From NCBI GenBank assembly GCA_027943335.1, contig BSBK01007734.1, positions 186,001 to 250,000 on the forward strand: a stretch of 64,000 bases of DNA, read 5' to 3'. A program made the translations under genes and the position numbers. The notes under the pieces are model-generated. The model worked only from the letters and a program-made list of their open reading frames with translations. It ran no database searches and was not told where the DNA came from. Shown piece by piece: positions 27,493-39,650 of the stretch (its first letter is position 1; every line of letters begins with the position of its first letter). The stretch is from Chamaecyparis obtusa (Eukaryota; Streptophyta; Pinopsida; Cupressales; Cupressaceae).

Positions 27493-27507
27493 ATCTCCCC
27501 CTTTGGC
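27493..27507 (-). other. Element D polypurine tract
   Basis: On the minus strand GCCAAAGGGGGAGAT precedes the 3' LTR. Element E has GCCAAAGAGGGAGAT at the same place. Confidence 0.85.
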
Positions 27508-27740
27508 ATTAGTATCAAAACTCTTTAATATATATAGACAAAAAAATTTAATACCTTATATCTCCGCCATATACACATAGATATCAAAATTCATAATTAC
27601 TTTACTCTACTCTCGGCTTAACTCCCCCTCGATGCATGCTCCCAATAGTATGATGTATACGTAGAAAAACATATTTATTTGGCATATACATGTTTTCCCC
27701 CTTTTTGATAATAATGTCAAATACAAAAAGTAAAGTATAC

Positions 27741-29337
27741 TTACATCTTGTCAAAAATGTGTTGGTGGGTTTTCTTCACTGACTCCAATAAGTTTTCCCA
27801 CTCCTCTTTCAAGTTGGTAAGAGCAATATGCTCAATACTGACCTATGCATGCATGTCAAAGATATTATCTAACACCAAAATCTCTAGTGTTGCAATGAGT
27901 AGCTTAGCTTTGACAATATGTGCTTCAAAAAATTTAAGTTATGGAATGAGTTTTGTTTGCAACTCTGTGACCTGATTGGTGATGTGCTCTTCTTAGTGCC
28001 TTAAATCTACTATCAACCACCTGAGTTCCAGAACTCAGTGAATGTTCTTTGAGAAAGCATTTGGCTCGGTTATAGTTGTTGTTGTACTTAGCTTTATTTT
28101 GGCTTCCAGCCCTTTTATCATTTCACTGACTTCAACAGTGAAGGTGTCTGAAGTACAAAGCTTTATCAAGAATTGACAAATTATCTAGGTGATAGATTTC
28201 ATTTCAGTAATTACCTTAGATAATTTGACCTTCTGGAATGCCACGTCTAGGCTAATTTTCTCTAATAATTTGTTTTGAATCCTAGATTCAGCTCTTTCTT
28301 CAATCCATTTATCTGCATCAGTGTCTGGGGCATTGATCTTCTCGACGAGTGTAGGAAGTTGATCTATGATGGGAGTATTGTCATCAATATTTACCTCAGG
28401 TACTACCTGTTTTAGAATATCCCTCACATTAGTTAATACTTCTTTGCATTTGTGCTCTTGCTTCAACTTTTCTTGTGTCACCTTCCTTGAACATAACTCC
28501 CCATATTTACTCAATTCCTTAGGGCTTAGGGTCCTTGGGTCACACTCAGGTATAACTATCACTTCATCTATGGTGATCAGCCCTTTTCCTTTCTTCTTCT
28601 TTTTCTTCTTTGGTGCTAGAGGTGATTTCTGATCAAATACAACAATAGTTTTATCTCCACTCTTCAAAGTATCTTTCCCAGTTGACACACATTCCTCTTT
28701 CTTCTACTCCTTGGTAGATGGTGTGGGAGTCTCAGTTGTGGTGTCAAGTGGGGTCACCTCGGTTGACTTTTTTTCTTTTGTCACCTTTGTTTCTATAGAT
28801 GGTGCCTCTATATTGTTAGGCTCTTTTGTATCTACAGGTTGCTTAGGTTCTTGTGTCCCTATTGTGTCCTTGTTTTTCTTAGGATGTGAGTCATCAGGTT
28901 GTACTTGTGAAAGTATTGCATCTGCTTCTGCAAGTACTGGAAGTTCACCCAGGAAAGATGTGAATACACTATCAGTGTTTACTACTTCATCTTGATTTGG
29001 TGCAATATTCACATCTGCATCATCCTTATCATTAGGATCACCATTTTTTATGTCCTTAATGAGTACATTGTCATTAATTTTCTTTTGCAGTTAGATCTTG
29101 ACTTGATTTGGTGCATCCTGTGAAACATTTATTTCTTCTTTTTTCTCGATGAGATTAATTACCTTGGTAGCTGACATGCCGGTGTCCTTAGACTTCTTTC
29201 CTTTGTCATAATTAGTACAAATATCTTTACCTTTGGAATTTTGTCTCTCTTTAGACAAGTTTAGAAATGCTTCTTGCTCATCTTTTTCTTCGGCTTTCAT
29301 AATTGATGTCCATAAGGAATCACTTGTGATATCTATA
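27741..29337 (-). pseudogene. Element D ORF2, C-terminal part
   Basis: This continues the frame of 33071-35317 across the DNA transposon. It reads IDITSDSLW at the junction, then acidic and Lys-rich low-complexity sequence with a Pro/Thr-rich stretch (28704-29012), a poly-Lys run (near 28600), and a more ordered segment (28185-28560, for example PRTLSPKELSKYGELC). Stops at about 29090, 28703 and 28185, and further ones to 27900, look like decayed Gln/Trp codons, because coherent sequence continues to a natural-looking stop at 27741 (ending IFDKM). I recognise no domain. Its place after ORF1 is where pol or an envelope-like gene would normally be. Confidence 0.7.
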
Positions 29338-29379
29338 GGGTAAAAGTACAAACCTATGTCACACTAGAGGACAAACTAG

Positions 29380-29530
29380 GGGGGTCTGGCCGGACCCCTT
29401 CCAGCCAGAAGGGGTCCGACCAAACCCACATGGCACCCTCTAGGCACCATGTGGCATCTATGTGGTGGGGGAGTTCCGGCCGGACCCCTTTAGGCCGGAA
29501 GGGGTCCGATCAGATCCCCAAAATATATAT
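29380..29530. repeat. GC-rich hairpin pair in the TIR transposon
   Basis: Two inverted repeats, built around cggacccctt and aaggggtccg, lie at about 29387-29428 and 29470-29516. A weaker third copy (ggttcatccggaccc) is near 29590. They stand out sharply from the AT-rich surroundings and could be transposase-binding or structural sites. Confidence 0.7.
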
Positions 29531-29697
29531 AAGGAGAAAAGGTCACCCACGTGGCTCATTTGAGTTGAACGGCTTGGGATTGTTGAGAGGGGGTTCATCC
29601 GGACCCATGTGGAGTCCTATTTGGCAGCCAAGTCAGCAAAAAGGGGTGGCTCTTAGAAGTTCTCACTTCTGGACTTGAATTCTCTATCAAAATTTAC

Positions 29698-32353
29698 TGT
29701 TACCCTAATTTTCATATCCATGCAAATTTGGCTAAAATCTATTCTAAAGTCTCTGTTTTACTCCTGTTGAGCATCTCTGAAAGTTTCATGACCTCATGTT
29801 TTGTTTCCTGGCTTCTACAATTATTTCAAGTCCTTGGTCTATAGTTCAAAATATTCAAAAAAGTAGCCATTGTGTTGAAACCTTTTAAAATCCTCAATAC
29901 CCATGTGCGCTTTAATCTCAATGGCTAGTCACAAGTTCTCTAAGTTTCTCAGTGGTTACTTTTCCCATTCAGCGACTTAGTGAATACAACGATTCTCATA
30001 ATTGCTAATTGTTTCCTGGTCACCGCATAATATCTTGCAACCTAGCGAACATTAACTTCTCTTCAATCGTGTAATTGCTAAATCTTTCGGTGGTCTAATT
30101 TTTGGGGTCCTAGTTATGAGAATCGACAGCTGACGTATCTTCGCATAGGCTAGTGTCAGAGCTTGAGATCTTAAGATGACCATTAGATCTTCCATGTCTG
30201 CAGTGCTTTAGTGTGTCAGTGGGACCGACACCACCTCATCTGATTCGACAGCTTCTGATTGGTCGACGTGTGTTGAGTCAGATTGTCTTTTAGTAGGGCT
30301 AGGTTCTTTCAAGTAGTCAGAGGTTCTAACATCATGAAGATCAACGACTGGCATATAATCTCATAAGGTTTCTCTGACACATGAGATTATGCGCTGACTG
30401 TCGATCTTACTTTATTTTGTCGAGGCTCTTATGGTGGGTCCTCTTGTTGACATGCATGCTTTTGATTGGCTATTGAATGATGATGAGGATTTCTAGGTGG
30501 ACTGATGTGTCAGTAGGGTCCCGGCTTAATTAAATCTACAGCAGGCATATAATCTGAAAGAATCTTCCGAGGTCATGCAGAGATGAGACTAGCCGTTAGA
30601 TTGGAATCTTGGAGATTGTGGGTCCGTTGTCAGAGAACTGCCGAGGTGTTGCTGACAGAGCGGTCAAAGTGAATAAAACATGTGTTAGTGGGCCTAGGTT
30701 TGATAAAGGATTTGGCGGTCCCAATAAAGTTCTACATGTTCGCTCATTCGCGAAATGGTTTAGTGATGCTCCAAATGACTTAGCAATTCAATGAACACTT
30801 TGTTTGCTAAATCTGTAAATAAATTGGTAGAGGTAGGAGGGATTTCATGAATAAGAGAAGTCTTCAGTCGCATAGTCGCTGAATGACTTAAAAGAAAAGA
30901 AAAGTCAAAGTAGGTCCAAGCTGGTAAATATGCTGACATGTTGCATTTTGATTGGTCCAAACATGCTAATATAGACTTTGACTTTTCTAAGGGGCTCGTG
31001 ACTATTATAAAGTTAATCTAAGCTGTTCATCTACCGGGAGATAAAAGAGATCGACGGTCATGTTTTAAAATGACCAGCTAGCCATTTTATTTCAAATTTA
31101 AAATATCTCTGCAGAGGGTTTTTTGCCAGTTTTTGATTCAATGGGATACATCAGTGGGGTAGCTCAGAATAAATTCTTTAGGGACATTTGTAATTGAGGG
31201 AATGATGATAGACAATTTGATCGTCGGTGCCATAGATTTTATAGGGGACTATGTCCTGAGGAAGCATTTAATAGTTTGGCACCACCGTTGCAGGGTTATC
31301 ATTTTGAAATATCTATAAGATCAGACTTTTGAGGCCTTCATGACTTTGTGGAATTGTAGGTGGGTAGATGGATCGAGGTTGTCATGTTTGCAGGTGAGCT
31401 CAGTACAGGCTCAATAAGCAAAAGAAATGATATGATCTGTTTGCTAGATATTTTCAGGAAAGTTGATATTTTGTGTACCTTTAGGGTTTGTTTAATGCAT
31501 TGTAAAATTTGTAACCCTAGTTAGGTTAATTTTGGACTCCTACCTGCATGCAATTGAGGAGGTATTTTATTATTTTTGTAGAGCCTTAGTGCTCAGAGGT
31601 TCATTTTTGTAAAGGAGAGAAGTCCACTTTTGCAAGGAAGTCATCTTTTCTCAGAAAGCCATCTATGGTATTTGTTCTACCGTCTGGTTCTTCTACTCTT
31701 TGTAATCTCCCATTGATGATCAAGGCATTCTTGAGGTACTTGTGATATTTGTTCTATCCTTGTCTTCACTATCTTGATTATCTCTTATTGGGTTGAAGTT
31801 TATGAATGTTGTTAATGGAAATTGGGGTTCCTAGTCCCTCTCATTTTCTATGATTTTGTGTGTTACTATGTCTGATCTCATTTAGATGTTTTGTGGTTAT
31901 ACTACAACCCCTAGCAGTCTTGTCTCATTCCTACACCTAGTTGTAGAAAAGGATGTTTGCTTGAAGGTCATAAGTTGTGTCTTTTGTTCAGACCCTCCCA
32001 TGAAACACTTATGCAAGCCTATCTAGTGAGTTGTGACTTATTAGACCTGATTTCTCCATTGGTCTCATTCCTCTATACTGAGATCCAAACCCTAATTTTG
32101 GTGCATCACCTAGTAGGTAGTTTGCTTTTCAGTCATTTCCCTTCCAAGAATTCCTTCTATCCCTTTCCCTCAAAAGGATTTACTTTTCCTGTCAAGAAGC
32201 AAATTAAGGTGATTATCCAAGAGGAACTAGCCTAGAACCTAGATGTTTCATCCTAGTTAGCATAGATCCCACACCTGGGGATGAATCCAATGTTATACTA
32301 GGTTATCAAGACCAATAGAGCTTGAGACAGAGGCACAAACTTAGTGTATAACA
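29698..32353 (+). repeat. Solo LTR of an F-related family
   Basis: The sequence starts TGTTACCC and ends ATAACA, with TTTAC on both sides (29693-29697 and 32354-32358). Its length of 2,656 bp is near the 2,803 bp LTR of F. Its first half can be aligned to the F LTR, for example around 30190-30420 versus 37450-37600 (gatcgacga, gtcgatcttac). There is no internal region, so it is the usual product of LTR-LTR recombination. Orientation follows F. No ORFs are supported in it. Confidence 0.75.
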
Positions 32354-32358
32354 TTTAC

Positions 32359-33070
32359 CTTTCTGTAAAATCTAAAAATAACCTTTTGTAGAGCTCATAG
32401 TCAAGATTATGGTCATGTAATTTTTATCATGTTTTGATTTCATATAATATATTTTAAGTTGAAAATACTTCAAGTAGGTATTTTAACATTTAAGAACATG
32501 CTCGTTCGAAAAATATTAAAAATAACAAATCATGTCAAAAAAATTAAAACTTTATATTTAACACTAGAGGAGAGAGTCCTCTTCAAAAATATATATATAT
32601 ATATATTTTAAATGGTGTAGATTTGATAGGGAAAATTGGACGCGAACTAAAAACTGTTGATTTCGGGTAACAATGATTTTGGATAGTTATAACAGACAAA
32701 ATATATACCAAAATCCAATCTTTCCTTTTTTATGCACTAGCTATACATTTCATCTAAAACATATTATGGAATTAGAGGAAAAAAATATTTTTTGCATATA
32801 GTTTGTTCACGCAAACTTGACCCTAGATTTTCAGCATATTTCAGCAATAAAAAAATGGACTTCAAAAATTAGAAAACTATGTCAATTTTTGTTCAATTTT
32901 TAAAAAAAAAATTATAAGTATAAACTTCATCAAATTTTACACATTTCATTAGTTTACATCATCTTCAAATTCTAAACACAAATATCACTTTTATGTCGTT
33001 AAAGTTGAAAAATTTGAGAGTTGTCTTTTTTTCCTTTATAAAAGTGTGACACAGGTTTGTACTTTTACCC
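32359..33070. other. Right part of the 29338 TIR transposon
   Basis: AT-rich non-coding sequence, including an (AT)n stretch near 32590-32605, leads to the right TIR. Nothing in it looks like a gene. Confidence 0.6.
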
Positions 33071-35317
33071 CATATCAGCCACATTTTCATTCATTATCAT
33101 CATGGCTCAATTCTTGATTATAAATCTTGCTTGGTATTTAGCCATGTATGCACTAACTTCTCCATAACTTAGGTGTGGGGCTGCCTGAACTAAAGATCTC
33201 TCTCTTTTCCTTTTCTCAGTATCTAATGCAATAGCCCATTTTTCATTTATTTTGTCATCCAACTCCTTCAGTAATGCACCTACAAATTCCATTGGTACGT
33301 TCTTAAATTTTATCATCATCTGGATGACTGTCGCTTCTAGCTTGGTTTGGTCTTCATTTGACATCTTGTTAAATTTGTCTAATCCTGGATCAGTAAGATC
33401 TCCATGCTCAATGATGTCTTCAATAATGTCATCTATTGTTCATTCCTTGTTGCTGACCACTTTAAATTGGTTGATGTCATCTTCTTTGTCTGTCTCCTCA
33501 ATGTCTTCTTTACTTCTTATCAATTTTCTTCTTTTCTTTGGTGCCTCAGCTATAGGTTTTGCATTCCTCTTTTTATATGTTCTTGTCAGTGTAGCTGCTC
33601 TTCATTTTGAAATTTTCACTTGTCCTTTCTTTCGAGGTGATGAGGCTGTTGTTGATGACCTTGTCTTCATACATTCTTGTATTGGTAACTGCTTTACCTT
33701 TTGAACATTGGTAGGAGGAACTGGTGTGGGATATTTTTCTTTTTTTGACTCGGTCTCCTCACTATCATATGGCTTGTTAGCCAACTATAACTGACCTTCA
33801 GTTGTAGCTTTAACCGATGACTACTCAGATGAGTCTGATACATCTCCAAATTTTGCTGTAAGATCTTTCTTCATTTCATTTTCCCTTCTAGACATTTTCC
33901 TGATTTCTATGTCTGTTGTGATCCTTGATTTAGCCTCTTCATATGTGCCAAACCTAGTGGCAATGATGTATATCGGTAATGAAAGAAGTGCATTAATAGA
34001 TTTCAAAGAAAAATCATAGTTCATTTCATATCCCATTGGTGCCAGCCATTTTGTTCTAGGTTCAACAACCTTTATCATTGAATAATCTGTACTGACTACG
34101 AAACATATATCATTCTCAAATTTGTGCACTAATTCCTTTGGAATTCTACTCCTTTGATGCATTTTGGTCTAAAATTCTTTGAAGTATGTATCAAATTCCA
34201 TATTCAAATTATCTCCTAAATTGTTCATGATTTCACTAATTTGTGTAGTTATCGGTTTGTCTGTTTCCCAATTTACTTTACCGATGCCAGGCACATACTT
34301 TTGTAGATAGAAAAATATACAGACAAGTAGTGATCCAAACTTACAGGTATTAAACTTCTTTTTCTATATGACCTTCATATTTTCTTGTAGTTGATGTAGT
34401 AGAATTTTAGCAAGATCTACCTGGTGATCTTTCTTCACAATTTTGTGTGCCATGTCTACTGCACTGTAGGGTACGTTGTTGAGTTTGCTTGATTGGAATA
34501 TTTTGTACCCTATTACATGTGTTGCGAATTTGACCACTAGGTCTTTGATTGTCAAAATTTTTAGTGCCCTTCCATCCCATTGAGCTCCAGTATTCTTTTC
34601 CACATCGGGGCAAGATGAACTGTGGAAAGCTTTTGCCTTTTCAGTTGTAGGATACCTAGTAACCCTATTGATCATTTTCTTTGTGACCTCAATAGGTTTA
34701 CATTTATGAATTTCTGGATTTGATTGTGTGCGTATTTTTAGCGTCAACGTTTCAGATAACATTTTTTTTACTATTCTTCCTTGCACTTTCTCTATCCTAA
34801 TTATGGATGACAGAGTGTGATCCAAAACATTGATGCTAAAAATACGCACACAATCGAATCTAGAAATTCATAAATGTATTACTAATGGATTGTGGAAATC
34901 TAATGTTGTTAACTCAATAGATTTGTCTAGCCAAAATTTACCATCATGAAATCTTCTCAACATGATTCTTATCTAGTCTGTCTTGAATGATTGCGGGTAG
35001 TATATGATGCATGATAACCCTGATTCCTCAATCTTCTTGTGTTCAGGTTTTAATTTTCCATCTGGCCCACAAACTTGTTGAAATGTAGTAACAGTCTCAA
35101 AATCTCCTACTTCTCCGATTTTACAATGTATATATGCTCTTACATCTTTTGTGAATAAAACCCTATCCAATATGCTCAAAAAAGTGCCCATATTATCCAT
35201 TTGTGCTACGACCTTGGGGTATGCTTTGAATTTAGCTTCGGCAAAATTTGCCCTAACGATTAGTTCTACTTCCTCCTCAATGTTTTGTGATTTACTTGCA
35301 AATGATGTTGATGCCAT
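33071..35317 (-). pseudogene. Element D ORF2, N-terminal part, unrecognised large ORF
   Basis: The start is the ATG at 35317 (MASTSFASKSQ). A globular-looking first half (35317-34364) contains VELIVRANFAEAKF, GTFLSILDRVLFTKD and VTRYPTTEKAKAFHSS. A second folded segment (34162-33821; KWLAPMGYEMNYDFSLKS) is followed by basic low-complexity sequence (33784-33480) and a helical segment (33364-33107). Stops near 34970, 34363, 34163, 33820, 33785 and 33600 separate stretches that otherwise stay coherent. With 27741-29337 the product would be about 1,280 residues. It has no zinc-knuckle, protease, RT or integrase signature and no visible signal peptide or membrane segment. An envelope-like or accessory role is only a guess. 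Confidence 0.7.
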
Positions 35318-35868
35318 AACTTGATTCTAGGGTTTTGGCAAGCAGTAGGATAACAAGTGTTAGGTAGAAAATGAACTTACTCAGAATCATTGAAGAATAT
35401 TGTCGGTTTGACCCACAGTAGCTTTGAATCTTTCTAAAAAATCTTTAGCTCGAACTCTTTTCTGTGAAATCTTTGCTCTTCAAAATCGCAATGTAACAAT
35501 GAACTTTGTTTCATGTATTTATAGAATTTTCATTATTCCCACTCAAACTTTCATGCATTAAATGCATGACCTAACTTTCAGTACGAAACAACTGCTAGCT
35601 CGGTGATGTCTATGATTTTATCTTCTTGGTTAACATAGGATTTCTTCATCGGTTTGCACTGTTGTCCAGTTAACCTTGTATAGTGATTACTGATGGGTAA
35701 CCAACTCTCAGTCTCTCTTTTACCAACTATATAACATTGTTAGCTCATAACACATAAACCATAATGCATCTTTATTCATGCAGATTTGGTATTTGTACAT
35801 CATATATAAGGAACTGTATGTGAAATGTGATTAATTGAAATGTCAGTTCCATACATACCTTTGTCACC
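35318..35868 (-). other. Spacer between ORF1 and ORF2 of D
   Basis: About 550 bp without coding potential separates the ORF1 stop (35869-35871) from the ORF2 start. It could carry a splice acceptor or internal promoter for ORF2, but I cannot single one out. Confidence 0.4.
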
Positions 35869-36705
35869 TTAAGTGGAGGTACCGATGTCACCCAATCCAG
35901 TGGAAGAGGTTTCACCAACAGTGTTGCTTGACTCAACAATCTCATTAGATGCCTTCTTCCACATAGTGTTCCTTAACTTCGTGATATCTCCAATAGTATA
36001 TCCACTCTCAAATATATGGTTTTCATCTAGCGCTCAGTCTTTGCAGTTCTTGCTTAAATGATCGACCCTATGACAGTGCAACAAGTCATTCCAGTGCTTA
36101 TCGAGCTTCTTGATTGTCCAATCCGACTCTTTCTATAACAATTTTTTGCAATGTGTCCATACTGACCACATACAACACAATTAGTCCATGTATTATAATC
36201 CCAAACATAAGAGTTACCTTGTCTCTTTGGTTGATAAGTCTTTCACTGTGTTTTCTGATTAGGAGTCCATACTTGCTTCATCTTTGCCTTAAACTCTCAT
36301 GTAGTGTGTCCATGCTTATTACAAGTGTAGCATATTTTCTCCATAGTAGTATTGTTAGCAATATCATTTTTTTTAGCTCTACACTGATAAGCTAGATGTC
36401 CAAACTTTCCATAGTAGTAACAATATCCATTAAACTTAGGAGTGATAGGAGGTTTACCTTGAGATTTTCTTCTACAAACATTAGATGTATGGCCTGATTT
36501 TCCATAGTGATAGAATACCAATATTTTAGGTCTTTGGTTTTGATTATTGTTGACCTTTTCAGCTTGTTGTGATGATTCTCCTTCACCAGTGTAGCCTATA
36601 CTGGCTTTACTCCCAAATCTTATTTGATTAGTCAGGAAGTCATCAGTCCTTTTAGAACTGTCCTCAGCTATCTTCATCATTTCATTATGTTGCTTTTGTA
36701 TCTTT
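35869..36705 (-). pseudogene. Element D ORF1, C-terminal zinc-knuckle region
   Basis: Five CCHC-type knuckles follow each other: YHYGKSGHTSNVC, CYYYGKFGHLAYQC, CYTCNKHGHTT (last Cys lost), CVVCGQYGHIAKNC (intact) and HCHRVDHLSKNC (first Cys lost). The replacements are Cys to Tyr or Phe, single-base changes. Stops occur near 36297, 36245 and 36055. Zinc knuckles bind nucleic acid in Gag; five in tandem is far more than the usual one or two. A short acidic tail ends at 35869. Confidence 0.75.
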
Positions 36706-36710
36706 ATTTC

Positions 36711-39513
36711 TGTTATCACTCAGAAAAAATCTCATGGCTCTAGCCCTTTTCTTCTGGTCTTTGCAGTTGGTTTTAGGTCCTTGGCATAAACCCTAAGCTT
36801 AGAAAATTCAAAAACTACCCATTGCATAAAAACCTTTTGTTTTGCCCTGGCCCTGTTCTAATTTGTTGTTACTTTTTGTGTCACTTAAAAACTTTTAAAT
36901 GCATGTGCCTTATATTTTTGGTCGGCCACATTTAAATTTTTCCTAAGTCTCTAACCCGCGACGGCCTTAATTTTTCCTAGAGTCCTCAGTGCTTAAATTT
37001 TCCCTAAGGCCTAAGTCCTATGCTTTAGATTTTCCCTAGGTTTTCGGCCTTAATATTTTCCTGGGCCCGGCCTTCTGACACCATCTTGATCCAACGGTTG
37101 TTGCTAAGCACAATGGTTTTGTCAGAGGCTTTCACTTTTGCGATGGTCGTTGATTCATTTCCATGACATAACCTTTCAATGCAGGCAAGTCCATTGCCAC
37201 ATAAGCACACATGGCAATTCCTTATTGGCCAAAGGAAATAGTGAAGTGGCAGGGTTGTTAGAATAAATGAAAAATGGTTTGTCTATCTGCTAGATTCTGT
37301 GATGTGGCGGTCCTTGATTCATTGAATTGGCTTATGCAGCAGGGTGGGGTTAGGTTGTCAGTCACTTGAAGATCCGGTGGTTGTCACATGATCGCAAGGA
37401 ATATTCTTCCCCTTTGCGATCATGTGACAGCCATCGATTTGGAATCTAACGTCAGGTTGTCAGTGGGACCTAGTTTCTAGATGCGTCAGAGGGTCCTGAC
37501 ATCTGCAGAAGATCGACGACGGGTGTAAGTTCTCATGGGTTTTGTCAAAGGCTTGAGATCTTATGCTAGCTGTCGATCTTACTTTTCCCAAAGGTGATAA
37601 AGTGATGTGGCTCCACTGCCATGTTGGCACAGTTGGCGTTCTCTCATTGGTCAGTGTGTTGCTAAGAAGGATCTTGTCAGTGGGGCCTATAGAGAAGGTT
37701 TTTCAATCAATGGTTAGCACACGATCTTAAGGAATATTCCTACCCCTTCAGATCATGCGCCATCTATTGATCTCGCATCTTACTTGGACATGTCAGTGGG
37801 TCTTGTGTCAGGGGTGACCGAGTGATTGCAGTGAATGATGTGGTGACATGTGGCAAGTTTTTAGGCGGGTCCAGGTTTGATCTAATGGTTTGGTGGTCCT
37901 GATAAATTTATTTAGTGGCCTGATAAGATTTCAATGGTCTCTGCTCATTCGTGCAATGATTTGGTAGTTTTCTAAAAGGTCTGGCAATTTAGCGAAGGAA
38001 GGTCGCGTGATCGCTAAGTATTTTAGTGGTGACTTAAAATGTTCTGCGAACTAGAAAAAACCTTTTGTCGCTAGTTTGCTAAATAAGGACCGGGGTTAGT
38101 TGTTCCCCTTTGACCGCTAAGTCGCTGAGTTAGAAGGTGAGTTAAGTCTTTATTTCTTGAATAAGAAATGCTTTGTCACATGTTCGCTAGGAGTTAATTG
38201 AGGGTAGAAATTGATTTAAGACTTAAAGATCACGAAAAAGAGAGATCTAATGGTTGGGACTTAAAGTTGGCCCAGATTTAAATTATGATCGCCGATTTGT
38301 TGTTGGCACTTGGAAGTGACCATTGTTTTTCAAATTCAAATTTCTGAGGGTTTCTCAGTGACACAAAGGACTAGAATTGAATTCTTTCACAGCCAGATTT
38401 GATTTGTTTGGTGGCGCTAGCTATTGCAGTGTGGTCCAGGGTGTTCCATGATCATTTGTAGGGTTTTGTACTATGTTTTTGGTGCTCGAGGCGTGTTGTA
38501 GGTGGCCGAACTAGTTGACATTTGGGCATTTTTTTGGTTCTCAATACCTTCTCAGTGAGATTTATCATGATTGTGGATCACTCTGGGATTTTTTTTCTCC
38601 TAGTTGCTTGGGTTTCTTCCCCTGCATTTAAATTCTTGACTATTTTCAGTGGGTTGGGTGGTTGAAACCCTAACCCTAGTCATCCGTAGCTTGTTGCAAC
38701 CTATTTTGGGTTTCCAAGATGACTAGGGGGTATAAGTTGTAGCTTTTTTTTATTTTGTAATGGTTCCAAAACTTTGTTTTTGGTCCCTGGTTGTTGTTGA
38801 TGGTATTATACTGAGTAAGGAGAGCCTAGATTTTGGGTCTGTTTCTTTGGTATTTTTTTGTCTGATAATGTATTGATTCTGCAAGTCTTAATGAGAATAT
38901 AGTTGAATTCCAATCTCATAGTGGTGTATGTCTTTTTGTTTTGTTCTTGAGCTCATATATGTTAATTTCACAAAGTGTGTTAGCATATGGTAAACAAAGA
39001 GTATTTTGAGATTATCTTTGAGTTCCTAACAAAGTTAGGATTAAAGTCTTTAAGGTAGTTTCAGTGAGTTCATGGCTTGATGAGAATTTGATGTCCTGAT
39101 ATGTGAGTGAGAGGGATAATAGGAAAAGCACTTATCTTGAATTTAATTATGGTTGAGTTAAGGTCTTTGGTTGATGTATACTATTAGGTGACTCTATGCC
39201 CTGGTTAAGGCACTGATCCTTTCTCTAGAGGTAGTCCATCATCATCAATCACACACACAAATTTAAATGATCAAATCTTTAATCAATTAGTAAAAGATAT
39301 AGTTGCATATTGTTTTGACACTCCTTTGGAGAAGTGAGTCGAGGGTACACCCACCTGAGCATTAAGTCTCGAAGTGTAGGAGGATCTCTTTTGATCCTTG
39401 TTAATTGGCCCTCTTCCTTGTAGACTTTGGAGTGGTGATAAAGTCAAGGTTATATTAAAGTTATCCATCAAAGTATAAATCTACAAGTTGAAGATCAAAG
39501 GGAACTACCAACA
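36711..39513 (+). repeat. Element F 5' LTR
   Basis: It starts TGTTATCACTC, ends CTACCAACA, and matches 54096-56898 with several percent divergence, mostly transitions. It has no coding content; small frames such as 37025-37210 are chance. Confidence 0.93.
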
Positions 39514-39516
39514 AAA

Positions 39517-39536
39517 TGGCGACTCTACTCGGGAGA
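39517..39536 (+). other. Element F primer-binding site
   Basis: TGGCGACTCTACTCGGGAGA follows the LTR after three A residues. Sites of the type TGGCGACTC are common in plant Gypsy elements of the Ogre/Tat side; the tRNA is not assigned here. Confidence 0.7.
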
Positions 39537-39650
39537 GTCTAGAGATAATTCAAAGTGCACTCTTGTTTTCCTGTTGTTTTCAGTTGAAAGATTTCCCACT
39601 TTGGTGGGTGGTGACTCAAGAGGTTAGAACCAGTGCTATAAACTACAAAG

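Larger units (their letters stand above)
29338..33070. mobile_element. TIR DNA transposon inside D ORF2, itself interrupted
   Basis: The termini are GGGTAAAAGTACAAACC at 29338 and the inverted GGTTTGTACTTTTACCC ending at 33070; the inverted repeat extends to about 28 bp. Without the solo LTR inside it, it is about 1.07 kb. The ORF2 frame is regained (Ala-Asp-Ile-Thr-Ser) if GATAT is taken as the duplicated target, leaving a few extra bases (tata and one C) at the borders, so the exact TSD length is uncertain. There is no transposase ORF. The left subterminal region has GC-rich hairpins. Confidence 0.8.

Noticed and set aside
28366..28632. Plus-strand frames 28366-28632 and 28711-28995 as secreted or membrane proteins
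   Set aside because: They are antisense to the coherent Lys/Thr-rich ORF2 of D.
29430..29678. 82-codon plus-strand frame in the GC-rich region as a gene
   Set aside because: It is produced by the GC-rich hairpin repeats at the end of the TIR transposon.
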